A stretch of DNA of 64,000 bases from Trichobilharzia regenti (lineage: Eukaryota; Platyhelminthes; Trematoda; Strigeidida; Schistosomatidae): contig OX235262.1 of the NCBI GenBank assembly GCA_944472135.2, positions 24,661,362 to 24,725,361 of the forward strand, read 5' to 3'. Of this stretch, positions 50,568 through 62,416 are shown in pieces (position 1 is the stretch's first letter; every line of letters begins with the position of its first letter). The position numbers and the translations under genes were made by a program. The notes under the pieces were generated by a model that was given only the letters and a program-made list of their open reading frames with translations, was not told where the DNA came from and did no database searches.

Positions 50568-50600
50568 GTTTTTGGAGTCTATGATAATTATAAAGATAAA
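50568..50600 (-). promoter_or_regulatory. Acceptor-like site just before the SHMT start codon
   Basis: Read on the minus strand, a TCATAG ends at 50579, leaving 11 nt (ACTCCAAAAAC) before the ATG. It could be the acceptor of a 5'UTR intron or of spliced-leader trans-splicing, which schistosomes use on some genes. The pyrimidine tract is weak. No TATA or initiator motif stands out in the next 500 nt. Confidence 0.35.
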
Positions 50601-51081
50601 TCAATATGAATTGTTACTGGAAAGCAAAAGGTGTTGCATTAATAGACCTATTGTATACAATGCTTATGGAGTAACAAGTGATGTTGGAAACTTTCAGTGT
50701 ATTCCCCTTTGAATCTTAAATATAGAGAACTAGAGTATCTATCCCTCCTCCGTATACTGTAATCAAGCAGGCTACTTAGTGTTCTGCTGAGCAAGGAATT
50801 GGAAGGCAATCTTAATACCGTAGAAACGAACAAAGATAAGATAACATACTTAAACACAACATTTACATCATTATTCAGTGGATGCTATATTCGTTGTATG
50901 TAAACAAGGGATAATTGTAGAAGTGGAAAATACCAGGCGGAATCATTTTTAACATATGGTCGGACAAAATAATACTCTGACTATAATGATGATTTATCGT
51001 CATTCAAATCCAAGGCGCACAGGGATGCTTAGGATTTAGCAATATAATTTACGAATGCCTGTCTGGGAGTTACTACACAGA
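50601..51081. other. SHMT 5' flank, no promoter motif recognised
   Basis: AT-rich. The natural place for the SHMT promoter or an upstream untranslated exon, but no TATA, CCAAT or initiator stands out. Confidence 0.3.
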
Positions 51082-51094
51082 ATTATGAAGTATT

Positions 51095-51233
51095 CCGAGC
51101 GATGCTGGGGACATCACTCGTACCCAATTCCCATGAAACTTCATCAACTCTCTTACAAACATTCGAGATGTTCATGAAGCCGGTTCATCCTCCGTAGGAG
51201 ATAGCCGAAGTAAAGTGAAGTAAGTAAGTAAGT
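51095..51233 (+). mobile_element. Short LINE-type insertion with (TAAG)n tail and exact 13-bp TSD
   Basis: TSD attatgaagtatt at 51082-51094 and 51234-51246. 139 nt ending in taagtaagtaagtaagt, the mark of a 5'-truncated LINE with a tetranucleotide tail. A different family from RTE-A, RTE-B and CR1-like. About 530 nt upstream of the SHMT start codon. Confidence 0.75.
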
Positions 51234-51274
51234 ATTATGAAGTATTATTCTTAATACTTAATCTGTAAAATGTA

Positions 51275-52400
51275 TCTGACTAACTGGTTTCAACACAGAA
51301 CTTTGCACAGAAGTACATCATCAAGTACACTCCATCAAACAGATAAAGGAAGACAAGAAATTCGAAAGAATGATAATGAGAAGTGTGAGGGATAAAGAAA
51401 GAATAGTGACATGAAAAAACAGTAGGGTTCAATGAACATGACACACCATAAAGAGTGAGTGCATCAGCGCTACTGACAACGACTTCGAACTATATCATCA
51501 ACTGCCTTAAGCCGCTTCTTCTTAGAATCCAGAGGACCCCAATCAAGCAGTTTACACCTACCCACGTGACTGGCTCGAACTAATTGCCAAAGATTTCACG
51601 GACTGATTCTAAGTTTCGGTTTAACCACTACTAGCTCTTTTCCTACCTAATCCTATGTCAGCCAACACTGCCTGTCGAGGAGGGCAATGGTTAGGCACGC
51701 ATAGCACATGTTCTAGTCACCTCAATCAATGTAGCTTCACATCCTCATCGACAGATCTTCTCTCTTAACCTAACACTTGACGCCTTACCTCAATATTACT
51801 CACCAAATTACACCACCTAACATAAGAGACAGAACGCAAGCACCTATAATCAAAGACAACTAGTCTTTCAATGGCCATATCTCGCAGTCATAAAAGAGGA
51901 CGGAGTGGACTGCTGAGTAATACATACGTTGTTTGACCAATAGTCAGATATTACGTCTACACCATATATGATGCATGCTGGTAAATTCGCACGAGTCTTT
52001 AGTATCCGCGCTGAGATTTCGTCAACGATTAGTCCGTTTGGTCTAATGCCAGTGCCCAAATAAGTGAAGTGATCAACACGCTTTACTATTTTACTCCCTA
52101 TTTTACGCCAGGAGTCGCACATCGGTGCAAAGATCTTTGTCGAAAACAGACAGATAGACGCCAGGAGTCAATGTAGTTCAGTCACATAGCAATATCTTAC
52201 ATTTTACAGGAGTGAATTGCATGCCAAACATTCCGAGACTACATTTCAAGACTCTTCACCTGGGAGGACTATATCATACACATATTCTAAGTCAAAGAGA
52301 CTGTCCCATGGTAATAAGCGAATCCGTGAAGTCAGTCAGGGTAAATTCCATTGGTACATTTATGGGGACAGTGGACACTAGTGATGGACACCACTAGTTG
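51275..52400 (-). mobile_element. RTE-A LINE, decayed, longest minus-strand copy
   Basis: Minus strand: RT-side remnant (52400-52200), VDHFTYLGTGIRPNGLIVDE (about 52085-52030) and the 3' end ggtttcaacacagaactttg (51286). Interrupted by a 41-bp RTE-A insertion at 52117. Confidence 0.75.
52117..52157 (+). mobile_element. 41-bp RTE-A insertion with exact 12-bp TSD
   Basis: TSD acgccaggagtc at 52105-52116 and 52158-52169. The insert is only the last 41 nt of RTE-A (caaagatctttgtcgaaaac plus cagacagatag), an extreme 5' truncation. Confidence 0.85.
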
Positions 52401-54179
52401 TCATCACTTTAAATGACAATTTGTAAAAGATGCAATTTCAAGTATTATTTAACTGTCGGCTTGTTACGCTGCTTACTGTGATAAGTTAGTACGAATCCTA
52501 TTACAGCAAATAAGAAGGTAAAAAATATACTAATACCTTTGATTTTGGAACATTTGTGAAGTCATTAGTCTGTCAATGATGTCTCCAAATGTTTTCCAAC
52601 ATAATGAACAGTAACTAACCGAGAATTCTTTCGATATAAATGCTTCTATTATACGATCAAGATTCCTAGACCTTGACTACATGAACTGACGAATTGGAAG
52701 TTGGCTATGTTTTTTTGAACATCAAAGTATTCAGTTTCCAAATGCGTTCGCTATTTGACTCATTTTTTAAAGTAGTAATTGCGTTCGAGCGAAAGTTTAA
52801 CTTCAACTTTTATAAGAGTAGGTATACACAAGCTGTCAATTTTTACACACCTATTTCGTGTGCATGCAAACTTCATCCCTATTCATTTCATTAACTTCAG
52901 CTTTACAGAATCCAATTCCTAATGAATCTCTTATCGTTTAAGTGGAGGAAAATGAGACCATACATGTGATCCCAAACACATGAATGATAAGGAGTGGTTT
53001 TTGTGCTTACAACAGCATTATAAGCCTATTTCGGAGGATCCGACGAGGCAAAGTTGGTCTACGCTTCGCTTCTGTCATATTCATGAAGATAGTATGATAA
53101 GTTGGAATCTAACACTTCCATATAACAGAAGATCTTCGGAAAGGACGCTGACGAAAATGTCATAAAAAATGATACTTTTATCTATACCCAGTAAAACAGT
53201 GAAAGGCTAATTATCGTTAAAAGTGCATTAAAATAAATTCCAAGTGTCAAAAGGATAGATCAAAAATATTCATACAATTCGATGTAAATCAAAGTTGCTG
53301 CTAACAACAGAGATGCGTTCAGTCAGTCAGACCCAAGTGAAAATTTTTGGGGCGGCTTAATTAGTGTAAAAATGTTTGCGGAAATGCATCAAAACATTGG
53401 AATCCCCCTCCCACCAAACGACCACAAACTACCTAACAGTGAGAGTTATGGAAGATTTCATATTGATACAAAGTCAATAATACCATCTAGTGTCCCGATT
53501 TCTTAGTACTTCCTAAGCGTTCAGTTTCCTCTACAGTTTTCACAAATGCTACAATAGCTTTTAACAGGTATGATTATTCCAACAAAATGCATTTTAGATT
53601 ACCCTCTAAAGACATATCTGAAAGATATAGTCACTTCTGTTAATAAGATGATATGTTAGTCAGAAACGTAACCTAAATGTCAATACTGAACACGATAACA
53701 TAAGAGCAAAGTCTTGTCAATCTTTCCAAAAGAACTACAGAAAACTCAAGGTTTTGCATGGATGTACGTTATCCTCCCTAACAATAAATATCCTCTATTC
53801 TGAATTATCCGGTTAGAAAACCTGATCTTCATAGTCGATGAACCTTTTTCAACCATTTCTTCCACATCTAATTTCTATGTGGTAAATTCGGCTGTCTCAA
53901 ACTACTGTCACGGTTTCAGATGCTACTTTTGTAGTAGCATCTTGAGACCAAATAAACTGAAACCTCAAGGTGAAGTCGAAAACAATAAGAGGACGTGATT
54001 CATGTATGTATTTGCACAGCACATTTTGAACACTCAGACCACACACGTACTTCTCAAAGGAATACATATAAAAATAATAAAGCATTAAGGGGTGAGAGAA
54101 TAGATATAGGTCAAGTTAAAAGGCTATATTGAAGGTCAAAGTAACAATGCAGATCAATAAACCAAATAACAGAGATAAC
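52401..54179. other. Unassigned flank sequence
   Basis: No repeat family or coding similarity recognised. Open frames of about 60 codons are at chance level. Confidence 0.3.
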
Positions 54180-55280
54180 AGTACGTCTGCCATTTTATCA
54201 AAACAGATGTAGTGTGGTGACCACTTGTTTTTGGACGCATAAACTTAGTTTAAACTTCTTAATCTCCAGGGCTTCGACAAAATTTAGGAATCGCCCCAAA
54301 CACGTTTTATAAATAGGTTTAAAAGACGTGTAAACATCAATTTTACACCGTCTCTATAATATGTTTGGCAATAGAGGAGCTAGGTCTCCTGTTCTTACCA
54401 TTAATGGATTCTGGGGACTATGTTTGCCTCTGAAGTTATCTAAGAATATTCTCTGAAGGCCTTACTTGCAGAGATCGACGAGTCCTCCCTACGTATGTGC
54501 AACCACACATTTAAACGGGTAGATAGATTGGGATGTGACATCATTTCTCATCTGTTCTAAGGGTTTAGATGGATATATACGCTTCACATTATAAATTATT
54601 TGTATCTTAGCTGCATAAAAAGTTTTTTAACCGCACCATTCAATCTTTCTCTAGTTACCGAGTTGCTATGATCACCCATGTAAGGTAGCTTGGTATATAC
54701 GTCCTTCTTAGCGGTGAGCTGGAGAATGGATCATGGTGTTTTGACCACTTTCCACTACCTTGGAGACTTCACTGGACAATGATTATCAAAAAGAGTTTCT
54801 GTCAGTTCTTTTTTCATCTTCAAGTGTATCCATGTTCGTTGGATCTTACCAAAGAGGCTCCTCACCAAGGCTTTTTCGTACAGAATAGGAGAGTTGTGGT
54901 AATTAAGATACTTCAAAACAAGTGATTCAGCGAAGAGACTCTTTTCAACGAATTTATCATCAAGCTGTACAATCGTATGTATGTATGGTTTTTAAGAAGT
55001 TATATCCGGTGAGGGAATTGAATCTTAGGTGTGAATGCATAAAATAATAATGATAGTAGTATGAAATGCAATTAAAAAACTAAAACGTTTGTGATTATAC
55101 TCATAGTTAAATGTCAAGTGGCAAAGCAAATTAATGTCATATTATTATTATTTTATGCATTCACACCTAAGATTCAATTCCCTCACCAGATATAACTTCT
55201 TGAAAACCTTATATATACGACTGTACAGCTTGATGATAAATTCGTTGAAAAGAGTCTTTTCGCTGAATCACTTGTTTTGA
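54180..55280 (-). mobile_element. Decayed Penelope-like element with inverted terminal arms
   Basis: 54190-54560 resembles the PLE at 2390-3200 (ggacgcataaa block). Arms 54916-55046 and 55146-55277 are inverted copies (acaagtgattcagcgaagag against cttttcgctgaatcacttgt). Confidence 0.55.
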
Positions 55281-56458
55281 TTTTCTGTATGTTACAATGG
55301 GAATTTTCCATGAATTAAGTTACTGTCCTGTGAAAGTAGAGTTTTCTGTAAGTATATCATTGTACTGATCCGTCAGGTATCGACTAAGCGGTATGTGGGA
55401 AAGATAAAGAATTATCTTTCTTTTCTACAAACTAAAGTGATATTTTTTCATTATGATTAAGGTTATTTTGTATTTCCCAATGAATGGAAAACAAAACGAT
55501 ATTGGTAAATTCATTGGGAAATACAAAAAAACCTTTATTATAATGAATATCATATACCCAATGCCCAAATTTTTTCAAACCGTTAAAAGTGAACTTGGTT
55601 TGGACATACATAATTTAAGTGATATTTTATTTTGAACTTAATTCAATAGAACTCAGATTGAAGTGGCAGAGCAAGGATTATCATCGACGTATCATCTATA
55701 AAGTGATAGATTTTCAACCAAATTTTCTGATAAACTCTAGGATATGCTGATAACTAGCTTTCGTTTCGCTAAATGAATGTCGAACAACCTAGATATTTCA
55801 AAACAGATAACCCCAGAAGTCTACTGTACGTGACTTATCAGTTGATTCGCTGATGACCGAAAGTAAATTAGGCTTGCTATGGGGCGTCAACAATATCAGC
55901 GTGTGTTTGGAATAGCTGACACTTTTGCACGTATTTTTGCTGATATTTATTGCATTGTTATATCTACTTTTCAATAATTGTGGTCCAAATTTCTAAAAAG
56001 CGTGTTCATTGGAACACGTATTTTAGATAGTAGCACAGGCTCGACTGATACTACAATACCACTTTGTGGAACTGTTACAACGATCAGCTCACCGAATTTA
56101 AGCAACTACAGCACAATGCTCATTCATGTAATACGACGGAAATGTTCTTTCGGGAAATTTTGAGCTTCTGAACTTAAACTGCTTTGTAAATTACACAAAA
56201 AACTTCTGACGATACTAAATTTACTTGACGGCATACAAAAGCAGTTACAAATATCACAGAAAATCGCTCAGATACTGGAGCATATAAAGTCTTTAAAGAA
56301 TGCAACTCAGAGAAAACTTGTAGATTTAGACCCAATAGCCTGTCTTCCAGAGTAACGTCTCAAAATTGTTACAGAAAAATTAACTAAGGTGGAACACCCC
56401 ATTGACTGATTGGGCACCAAGGTGATGAAGCGTATAGTACTGTTACAAAAGACTACAG
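55281..56458. other. Unassigned flank sequence
   Basis: Nothing recognised. Small open frames at 55453-55635 and 55978-56163 show no family motif. Confidence 0.3.
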
Positions 56459-57255
56459 ATCTCTGACGAAATCTCAGCACGAATACAGGGGGCTCGTTTC
56501 GCATTTACCAGTTTACGCCGACTCTGACGTAGACGAGATGTTCGACTATCGACCAAAGGGCGGGTGTACTGCTCATCAGTCCGCTCCGTCCTCCTTTATG
56601 GCCAGCTGTGAGACCTGGCCACTGAGAGTGGAAGACATGAAAAGACTAGCTGTCTTTGATCATAGGTGCCTGCGTTCTAATTCCCGTGTAAAGTGGCATA
56701 ATAAGGTGAGCAACATGGAGGTTAGGCGTAGAGTTCTAGGTAAACAGGGGAAATCAATCGACGAAGTCGTGAAGCTACAAAGACTGAGATGGTTAGGACA
56801 TGTGTTACGTATGCCAAGCCATCGCCTCCCTCGACGAGCTATGTTAGTGGATATAGGGTCAGGCTGGAAAAAAGCAAGCGGCGGTCAAACAAAAACTTGG
56901 CATCAGTCAATGAAATCCACAACAGTTGGTCTAAGCCACGTAGGAAGGTGTAGACTTCCAGGCTGGGGTCCTCGGGACGGTAAAAATCTATGGTTGAAAA
57001 CAATTGGTGACATGGCTCAAAATCGTTCACAGTGGCGCAGATGCATACACTCCTTGTGACTTATGATCTCCAATGAAACTGTTTTGTTCTTCGTTATTAC
57101 TCTTCCTTTGTCTAACACCTCAGCTTACTGTTTCTATTATGCTTTTCTTGTACTTTCTTCTCTTGCTTCGCGTGCTGCACGGAGTGTGGCGACTTGAACT
57201 TCCGCACATTTGTGCAAAGTTCTATGTCGAAAACAGACAGACAGACAGACAGTTT
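56459..57255 (+). mobile_element. RTE-A LINE 3' fragment, young
   Basis: Encodes [20 protein letters not shown] to QWRRCIHSL (frame 56538-57059) with very few changes from the 8458-10305 ORF, then the 3' untranslated part and a (CAGA)n tail at 57233-57255. No TSD found. Confidence 0.88.
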
Positions 57256-57489
57256 ATAATATATCAGACTTAACGGTTGTTAACACTAACAAAAACAATG
57301 TCTTGAATTTTGGCATGGTAAACGTAACCAGTGAATGCAAATGGCTCCATAAAACGTCGCTCCACTCTAACTGCCCAATAAATTTTGGGTTTAGTAACTC
57401 TCTTGATGCTAGCAATTTCACTGAATTTCAAGAGCATCTATGATTAAACAGTCATTTTAAGTCCATCACTATAGCTCGGAACAAAACAC
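57256..57489. other. Unassigned
   Basis: A short plus-strand open frame (57210-57443) has no recognised motif. Confidence 0.25.
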
Positions 57490-57862
57490 CCTGTCAATTC
57501 GGCACCAGTCAATGAAATCTACAACAGTTAGTTTAAATCAGCCACGTAGGAAGGTGTAGACTTCCTGACTGGTTGGGGTCCTCGGGACGGTGAAAACCAG
57601 TGGTTGGAAACAATTGGTGATATGGCTCAAAATCCTCGTTCTCAATGGCTGGTGCAGATGCATACACTCCTTGTGACTTATGACTTCCAATGAAACTGTT
57701 TTGTTCTTCGTTATTACTCTTCCTTTGTCTAACACCTCAGCTTACTGTCTCTGTTATGCTTTTCTTGTACTTTCTTCTCTTGCTTTGAGTGCTACATGGA
57801 GTGTGGCGACTTGAACTGCGCACATATGTGCAAAGTTCTATGTCGAAAACAGACAGACTGTG
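57490..57862 (+). mobile_element. RTE-A LINE 3' fragment
   Basis: gaaatctacaacagttagtt to the 3' end catatgtgcaaagttctatg (57823-57842), with tail cagacaga. About 370 nt. Confidence 0.85.
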
Positions 57863-58639
57863 TAGCGACAATTCTGTTACCGTTTCGGGCTTAAACTCAC
57901 CGAAGTCTGGTTGTGCACCTTAACCATCAGCCGGTAGTGACAGTAACATTGAGTGAAATGCCCAACCTGCACACCTCTCAATGGAACTAGGGACTGATTT
58001 ACATAATAGTATCCCTGTAGCTAAATCCGTACAAAAAGATACTAAACTAGCAAGCATCAGTGTAAGTAGGCGTAAGTGCAGCAATCACACTACGATAAAT
58101 AAATCTCACCGGGTTATATCTAACAGTGGGGGAGAATACTTTGTATTTAATAAACATGACGAAAATAACTGCATGAACAAATCCAAGCCAATTGTAAAGG
58201 AACCCTATCTAAATATATACAAGGGTGCTGCTTTTCAGCACACATCTTACGGATAGATACATTTTCAGCAAACCAACACAGCCTAATATAAAATTAAACT
58301 AATTCGTTCCACCCAGGACCCGTGAAGGCAGGTTTAGTTAAGTGTTGATACAAGGGGGTTAGGAGCCTAACCAGTATATTAGATTTAAATAGTGAAGTCA
58401 AACTAATAAGGTGAATATTAATAGTCAACTAGTGCCCACCACGATTCATTCAAAAATGTATGAAGGCACGTAAGAAAAAAATAAAAGTAATAATGTTAAT
58501 AATAAAGGTAATATGAATAAAAAGGGACTTAAAGCTTCCATAGTACTGTCACATAAAAACAGCATTAGAAGCCTTACACAAGATTCTTGATAAGGCTAGA
58601 TTTAAGATGGTATTTAAACTAACTCCTAGAATTTTTTCA
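57863..58639. other. Unassigned, with one 91-codon open frame
   Basis: 57981-58256 is open on the plus strand (MELGTDLHNSIPVAKSVQKD...). It precedes PLE sequence, so it may be a PLE 5' part, but no motif supports that. Confidence 0.25.
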
Positions 58640-58860
58640 GCTCAAAGACGCAGTACATCCTATTGAGAAATACGTAATCTGTTAAATACCATGTAATGAG
58701 TATCAAATCAATTAGATCATCGGAACGTGGAAATTTCACTATTGCTGAAATGATTAACCCTGCTAAGTTAAGTAATATAGAAAAAGACTGCCATTGCAAT
58801 GCACTCATTTGCATGTAATCAAACAATAGGATGGGACAGGATAAGAGTTCTTTGACACTG
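58640..58860 (+). pseudogene. Penelope-like GIY-YIG remnant, part 1
   Basis: Broken frames give AEMINPAKLSNIEKDCHC, the equivalent of [18 protein letters not shown] at 15925. Continues at 59370-59510 after inserted CR1-like and S1 sequence. Confidence 0.6.
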
Positions 58861-59039
58861 TATATCTCGACCTTTTTGTTACCGCTTACGCCAGTAAATA
58901 TGCTAGTAGTATCTACTTTTCTAACACCTTCCAACATTCTGTTCAATTTTGACTTTGCTACCGACCGATATGCTAATATGTTGTTGTCAAAAACTAACTG
59001 AGACTACCTATAATCTATGTAGAATTTTATTTACTTTTT

Positions 59040-59147
59040 AATGTACAAACTGGATGCGCAATACTGTAATGAAATGCTGAGAATTCCATTCTGCATCACA
59101 AGTACTGTTGTGGAATAAAGCAAATTATTATTATTATTATTATAAAT
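59040..59147 (+). repeat. CR1-like LINE 3' tail with (TTA)n
   Basis: atgctgagaattccattctg, then ctgttgtggaataaagcaaa and six TTA units. Confidence 0.65.
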
Positions 59148-59151
59148 TATT

Positions 59152-59380
59152 TGTCGGTGGCATAGCGCTTAGGACGCTCGCCGACCATGCACATGGTCAG
59201 GGGTTCGATCCCCAGCCGACGCACTACTTTACCTCGTTAAGCCAGTAGTAAGACTGGTAAAGAGGGAAGGTTGGGCATGAAGCTAGCAACCCCATCCCGT
59301 AAAAATAAACACCACTGCTACCGAGGCTCCAAGCATCTAGCTTGAAGCCCTGTGTTCCACTGGGAAAGTGGAGTAAAAAA
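59152..59380 (+). repeat. S1 tRNA-derived SINE
   Basis: Head gtcggtggcatagcgcttag with box B ggggttcgatcccc. The first 73 nt can still draw a rough cloverleaf. Middle agtaagactggtaaagaggg, tail cttgaagccctgtgttccac. Confidence 0.8.
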
Positions 59381-59510
59381 AGTAATATAGTTGGGTGGGG
59401 AGAGGTTGATCACTGAATCTCTGTTCACCAAATCAACACCGTACACGTGCAATCGAAATGATGCAGCGCCTATACCAGATATATGTAAAATTACAATAAA
59501 CAAGATTGTT
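59381..59510 (+). pseudogene. Penelope-like remnant, part 2
   Basis: gtggggagaggttgatcact and gcaatcgaaatgatgcagcg match 16040-16170 of the PLE fragment. Confidence 0.55.
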
Positions 59511-61071
59511 GCGGATCATGCACGCTACTAGCAAGGATTGCCTATCTCCAACTCTGAAACACAACATATGACCATGGAGGTCATTAGTTCCAGCTACCGC
59601 CTCGCCATTCCCTTGACTAACCATGAGCTCTCAGGTTGTATTCGTATACTGGAAGGTCTCTCCATAGCTAGGAGTTAGATGAGTAGTAGGCATCTTCCAT
59701 GAGGTACCTGAACACTCTGCAGCAGTTTAAGCAGCTTTACACACTGGATTTTGAGCCCTAGTTTGTTACACAAATTAAAACACTGTTCCTGAACAAACAG
59801 TCCCTTTTATGGTAGACGGAAGCTGCACATCGGTACTGTGTACAGAATGAGACAGTTTGATCAACCGCACTCGGGCTTACGTTCAATCCTTGATTGCTTG
59901 TTTCCCGTTCTAGCATCAGTAGCCTTAGACTGCTTGAGTGCGCTACTATTTTGTAGTACACTACAAAGACCATGTTTGCTAGAGCATAGAGATGGTATGT
60001 CGACAGCACTGGAAATACCTGCTGCTCAGTGTAGGACATATATGAGTAGGATGTTTATCAGGTATAGCTTCGAGTATCTTCGGTTCCACTAGATTTAAAC
60101 TCCTAATCGGTTGGGATGAAGTGTCTTGTTCATGATTTTCGGCTTTCTGATGAAACACTGCATGACTGGGTCGGGGTGACAGATTGTGCATGATAACAGC
60201 GTTGTTTAGGGGTTTCACTGACTTGCTCACTGGGCTGTTTAAGATCATCGGTACGGTCTCACTGCACTGGTACTTACTGGTGCTTAAAGTTGAACTTGGA
60301 CATGAGCATATATGCTAGGACTACGGACATGGGTTATTCAGCATAAACTCACAGTATAGTTTTGATACTCCTTCGCACATCGCCAGTGCACCTATTCATT
60401 GCGAAAGCTGTATTTGAGGCCGAATTACTCATCCAAATGACAGAACCGCAAACCTGGCAGTCATCAGTTTTCCCAGAAAACACCTTCCAGGTCTTGATTT
60501 TGTGACGTAACTAACGTTTCATTTTAGTCTCGCTAAGCACGACAAGTAGACATACTATGGCTACCGGCATAGTACCATGCCTACCTGATTCGACTTGTGT
60601 AGTTTCATTTCCGGAATGTCGACATCATGCAAAGAAACGTTTTATCTATGAAAGGCTTACTGACTTGTACTACGGATATGAGACAGATTTTTCATTTACA
60701 TTGGTCAAAATTAAAGTGACCACTATGGTTGTTCAGATCGAAAAGAAGATCCGGAACAAGCCCCATGCGAAATAACTTACAATTAACTGCAGCGTGGCCA
60801 ATTGAAAAGTGCGTAACCCATTTAGGTAATTTATTTGCGCAGCCCAAAACTCGAATCATCCCAATCTAACAAGTAATAGAAGTAAGCTACAAAATAAATA
60901 TTTAAGGTAAGATATTCCTTCGGGCTTTATTCCTCTGTGAAAATACCAACCAAATGAAATGTCTTAACAAACAACTTCGAACAAGTAACTGAGTTGTTAC
61001 TCCAGCAACATGGATGATGTCCATCGGCTGCCTTCATACTGTCAGGCTGAACTGATACTTCATTAATATTT
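59511..61071. other. Unassigned flank sequence
   Basis: GC slightly above the introns. No coding family recognised. Plus frame 60557-60775 has no motif. Confidence 0.3.
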
Positions 61072-61179
61072 GACTTACGGGTGACTCTAAAGAATAGCGG
61101 CCCAAACCGAAATGACCTTCGAACAAAAAAGTGACCTTGAGCAAGGAATCAGCTGACTGTATCATTTTCGGAAGTAATC

Positions 61180-61354
61180 ATGGATGTTTTCGATTACTGT
61201 TTGGATAGCGGACTCATAGCTTTGTCGAAAATTTGCCAGTGCGGAGGAGTTATGCATATACAAATATAAGCAGAGGCCATCGATGGCTTTGTATACAGAT
61301 GTATTGAGTGCCGAAGGAGGAAATCGTTTCGAGATGGTTTGTCGTTGTTTTTTA
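61180..61354 (+). pseudogene. Merlin transposase N-terminal zinc ribbon, one premature stop
   Basis: ATG at 61180, then ICQCGGVMHIQ, a TAA at 61267-61269, then GFVYRCIECRRRKSFRDG: two cysteine pairs spaced as in the DNA-binding zinc ribbon of ISXO2-type transposases. The stretch up to tctctag (61387) is a short intron or a frameshift before the catalytic domain. Confidence 0.75.
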
Positions 61355-61388
61355 GTTTACAGATCCCTTAAAAAATTTTTTCTCTAGG

Positions 61389-62063
61389 TCTAAACTACCG
61401 TTAACGAAAATCTTAATGATATGTAACTTCTGGGTCCTCAAAAGACCAGTTACAGCTACGGCTTACGAAACAGAAAATTCAGAGGTGTCAGCAGTGCAGT
61501 GGTACAATTACTGCAGAGATGTTTCCTCGTGGAAAATGAACAGTCTGACTCAAGTTCTTGGAGGAGTCGGTGTAATCGTACATATTGATGAAACTGTATT
61601 GATAAAAAGGAAATATAACCGGGGGAGATTACAATTCAAACAGCAGTGGATATTGGGTATATACGACACAACACTACGAAAAGGGTATATAGAGGCGATT
61701 CCAAATCGCAGTGCAGGTGTATTATTGCCTATTATTCAGCGTTTGGTGCTGCCTGGGACGACTATTCACACAGATGAATGGAGTGCCTACCGTCAATTAT
61801 CCAATCATGGGTATATTCATCATGTCGTCAATCACACGGAGGGTTTCAGGAATCCTGTGGATGGAACGCACACTAATTCCATCGAAAGTTTATGGAGTCG
61901 TCTGAAAAGACGGATAAGAGCTGTTAATGGATCAAGAAATCCAATGATTTACAGTTATCTAGATGAATTTATGTATAGAAACTGGTTTAATATGACAATG
62001 AAGACTCCTATGAGAAACTGGGAGGTTTTTTTGCAACATATACGCGAACGTTATCCTTTGTAA
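61389..62063 (+). CDS. Merlin transposase catalytic domain
   Basis: The homologous frame begins SKLPLTKILMI at 61389, with its first ATG at 61416 (215 codons). DDE residues, counted from that ATG: Asp58 (VHIDET), Asp120 (HTDEWSAY), Glu157 (HTNSIESLW). GRLQFKQQWILGIYD and GFRNPVDGTHTN are typical of ISXO2-like transposases. Cuts and rejoins DNA at the element's inverted repeats. The catalytic part is uninterrupted, but the zinc ribbon upstream carries a stop, so activity is doubtful. Confidence 0.88.
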   Translation, partial: SKLPLTKILMICNFWVLKRPVTATAYETENSEVSAVQWYNYCRDVSSWKMNSLTQVLGGVGVIVHIDETVLIKRKYNRGRLQFKQQWILGIYDTTLRKGYIEAIPNRSAGVLLPIIQRLVLPGTTIHTDEWSAYRQLSNHGYIHHVVNHTEGFRNPVDGTHTNSIESLWSRLKRRIRAVNGSRNPMIYSYLDEFMYRNWFNMTMKTPMRNWEVFLQHIRERYPL

Positions 62064-62416
62064 CTATTTATTATGACTGCATTACTTATATATAAACCGT
62101 TTTTTACAATTATGCGCCTTTCATTTTGAGCCTTCTCATTGGTCGAAGTTGTCCCTGTCAAGGTCATTTTTGCGTTGAAAGGTCGTTTCGGTTTGGGCCG
62201 CTATTCTTTAGAGTCACCGACTTACGAAATAATAGGAAATATGAGAGAAGTTGAAGAATACTAAACCATACAATTGACCTGTTGAATGACCTTGAACAGG
62301 TCAATCAGAAATCAGCAGGATATTTGTGTGGATAACGGCATTTATTGCGGAATATATGGGAGCCTTAAGAATTACAAGTATTTTTAATGGAAAATTTCTT
62401 TTTAAGTTCTGCGACA

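Larger units (their letters stand above)
61080..62218 (+). mobile_element. Merlin DNA transposon with intact ends and 8-bp TSD
   Basis: 1139 bp. TSD gacttacg at 61072-61079 and 62219-62226. Terminal inverted repeats of about 40 bp (61080-61119, 62179-62218) begin GGTGACTCTAAAGAATAGCG and match apart from one base. It encodes an ISXO2/IS1595-type DDE transposase, the defining protein of the Merlin superfamily, which is known in schistosomes. Confidence 0.93.

Noticed and set aside
52980..53165. Open frame of 61 codons in the SHMT upstream flank
   Set aside because: Length is at chance level and no motif or family pattern is visible.
57981..58256. 91-codon frame as a small host gene
   Set aside because: No recognised domain, no splice support. 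Sits just upstream of Penelope debris.
59152..59224. tRNA-like sequence, also at 44450, 37195, 1606, 20600 and 27780
   Set aside because: A and B boxes and part of a cloverleaf are visible, but each is the head of a dispersed SINE with a body and TSD or repeated flanks. None has a clean acceptor stem and anticodon arm of a functional tRNA.
61416..62063. Bacterial insertion sequence or contamination (ISXO2-like transposase)
   Set aside because: The eukaryotic Merlin superfamily has this transposase. TIRs, 8-bp TSD and AT-rich eukaryotic flank fit a resident transposon.
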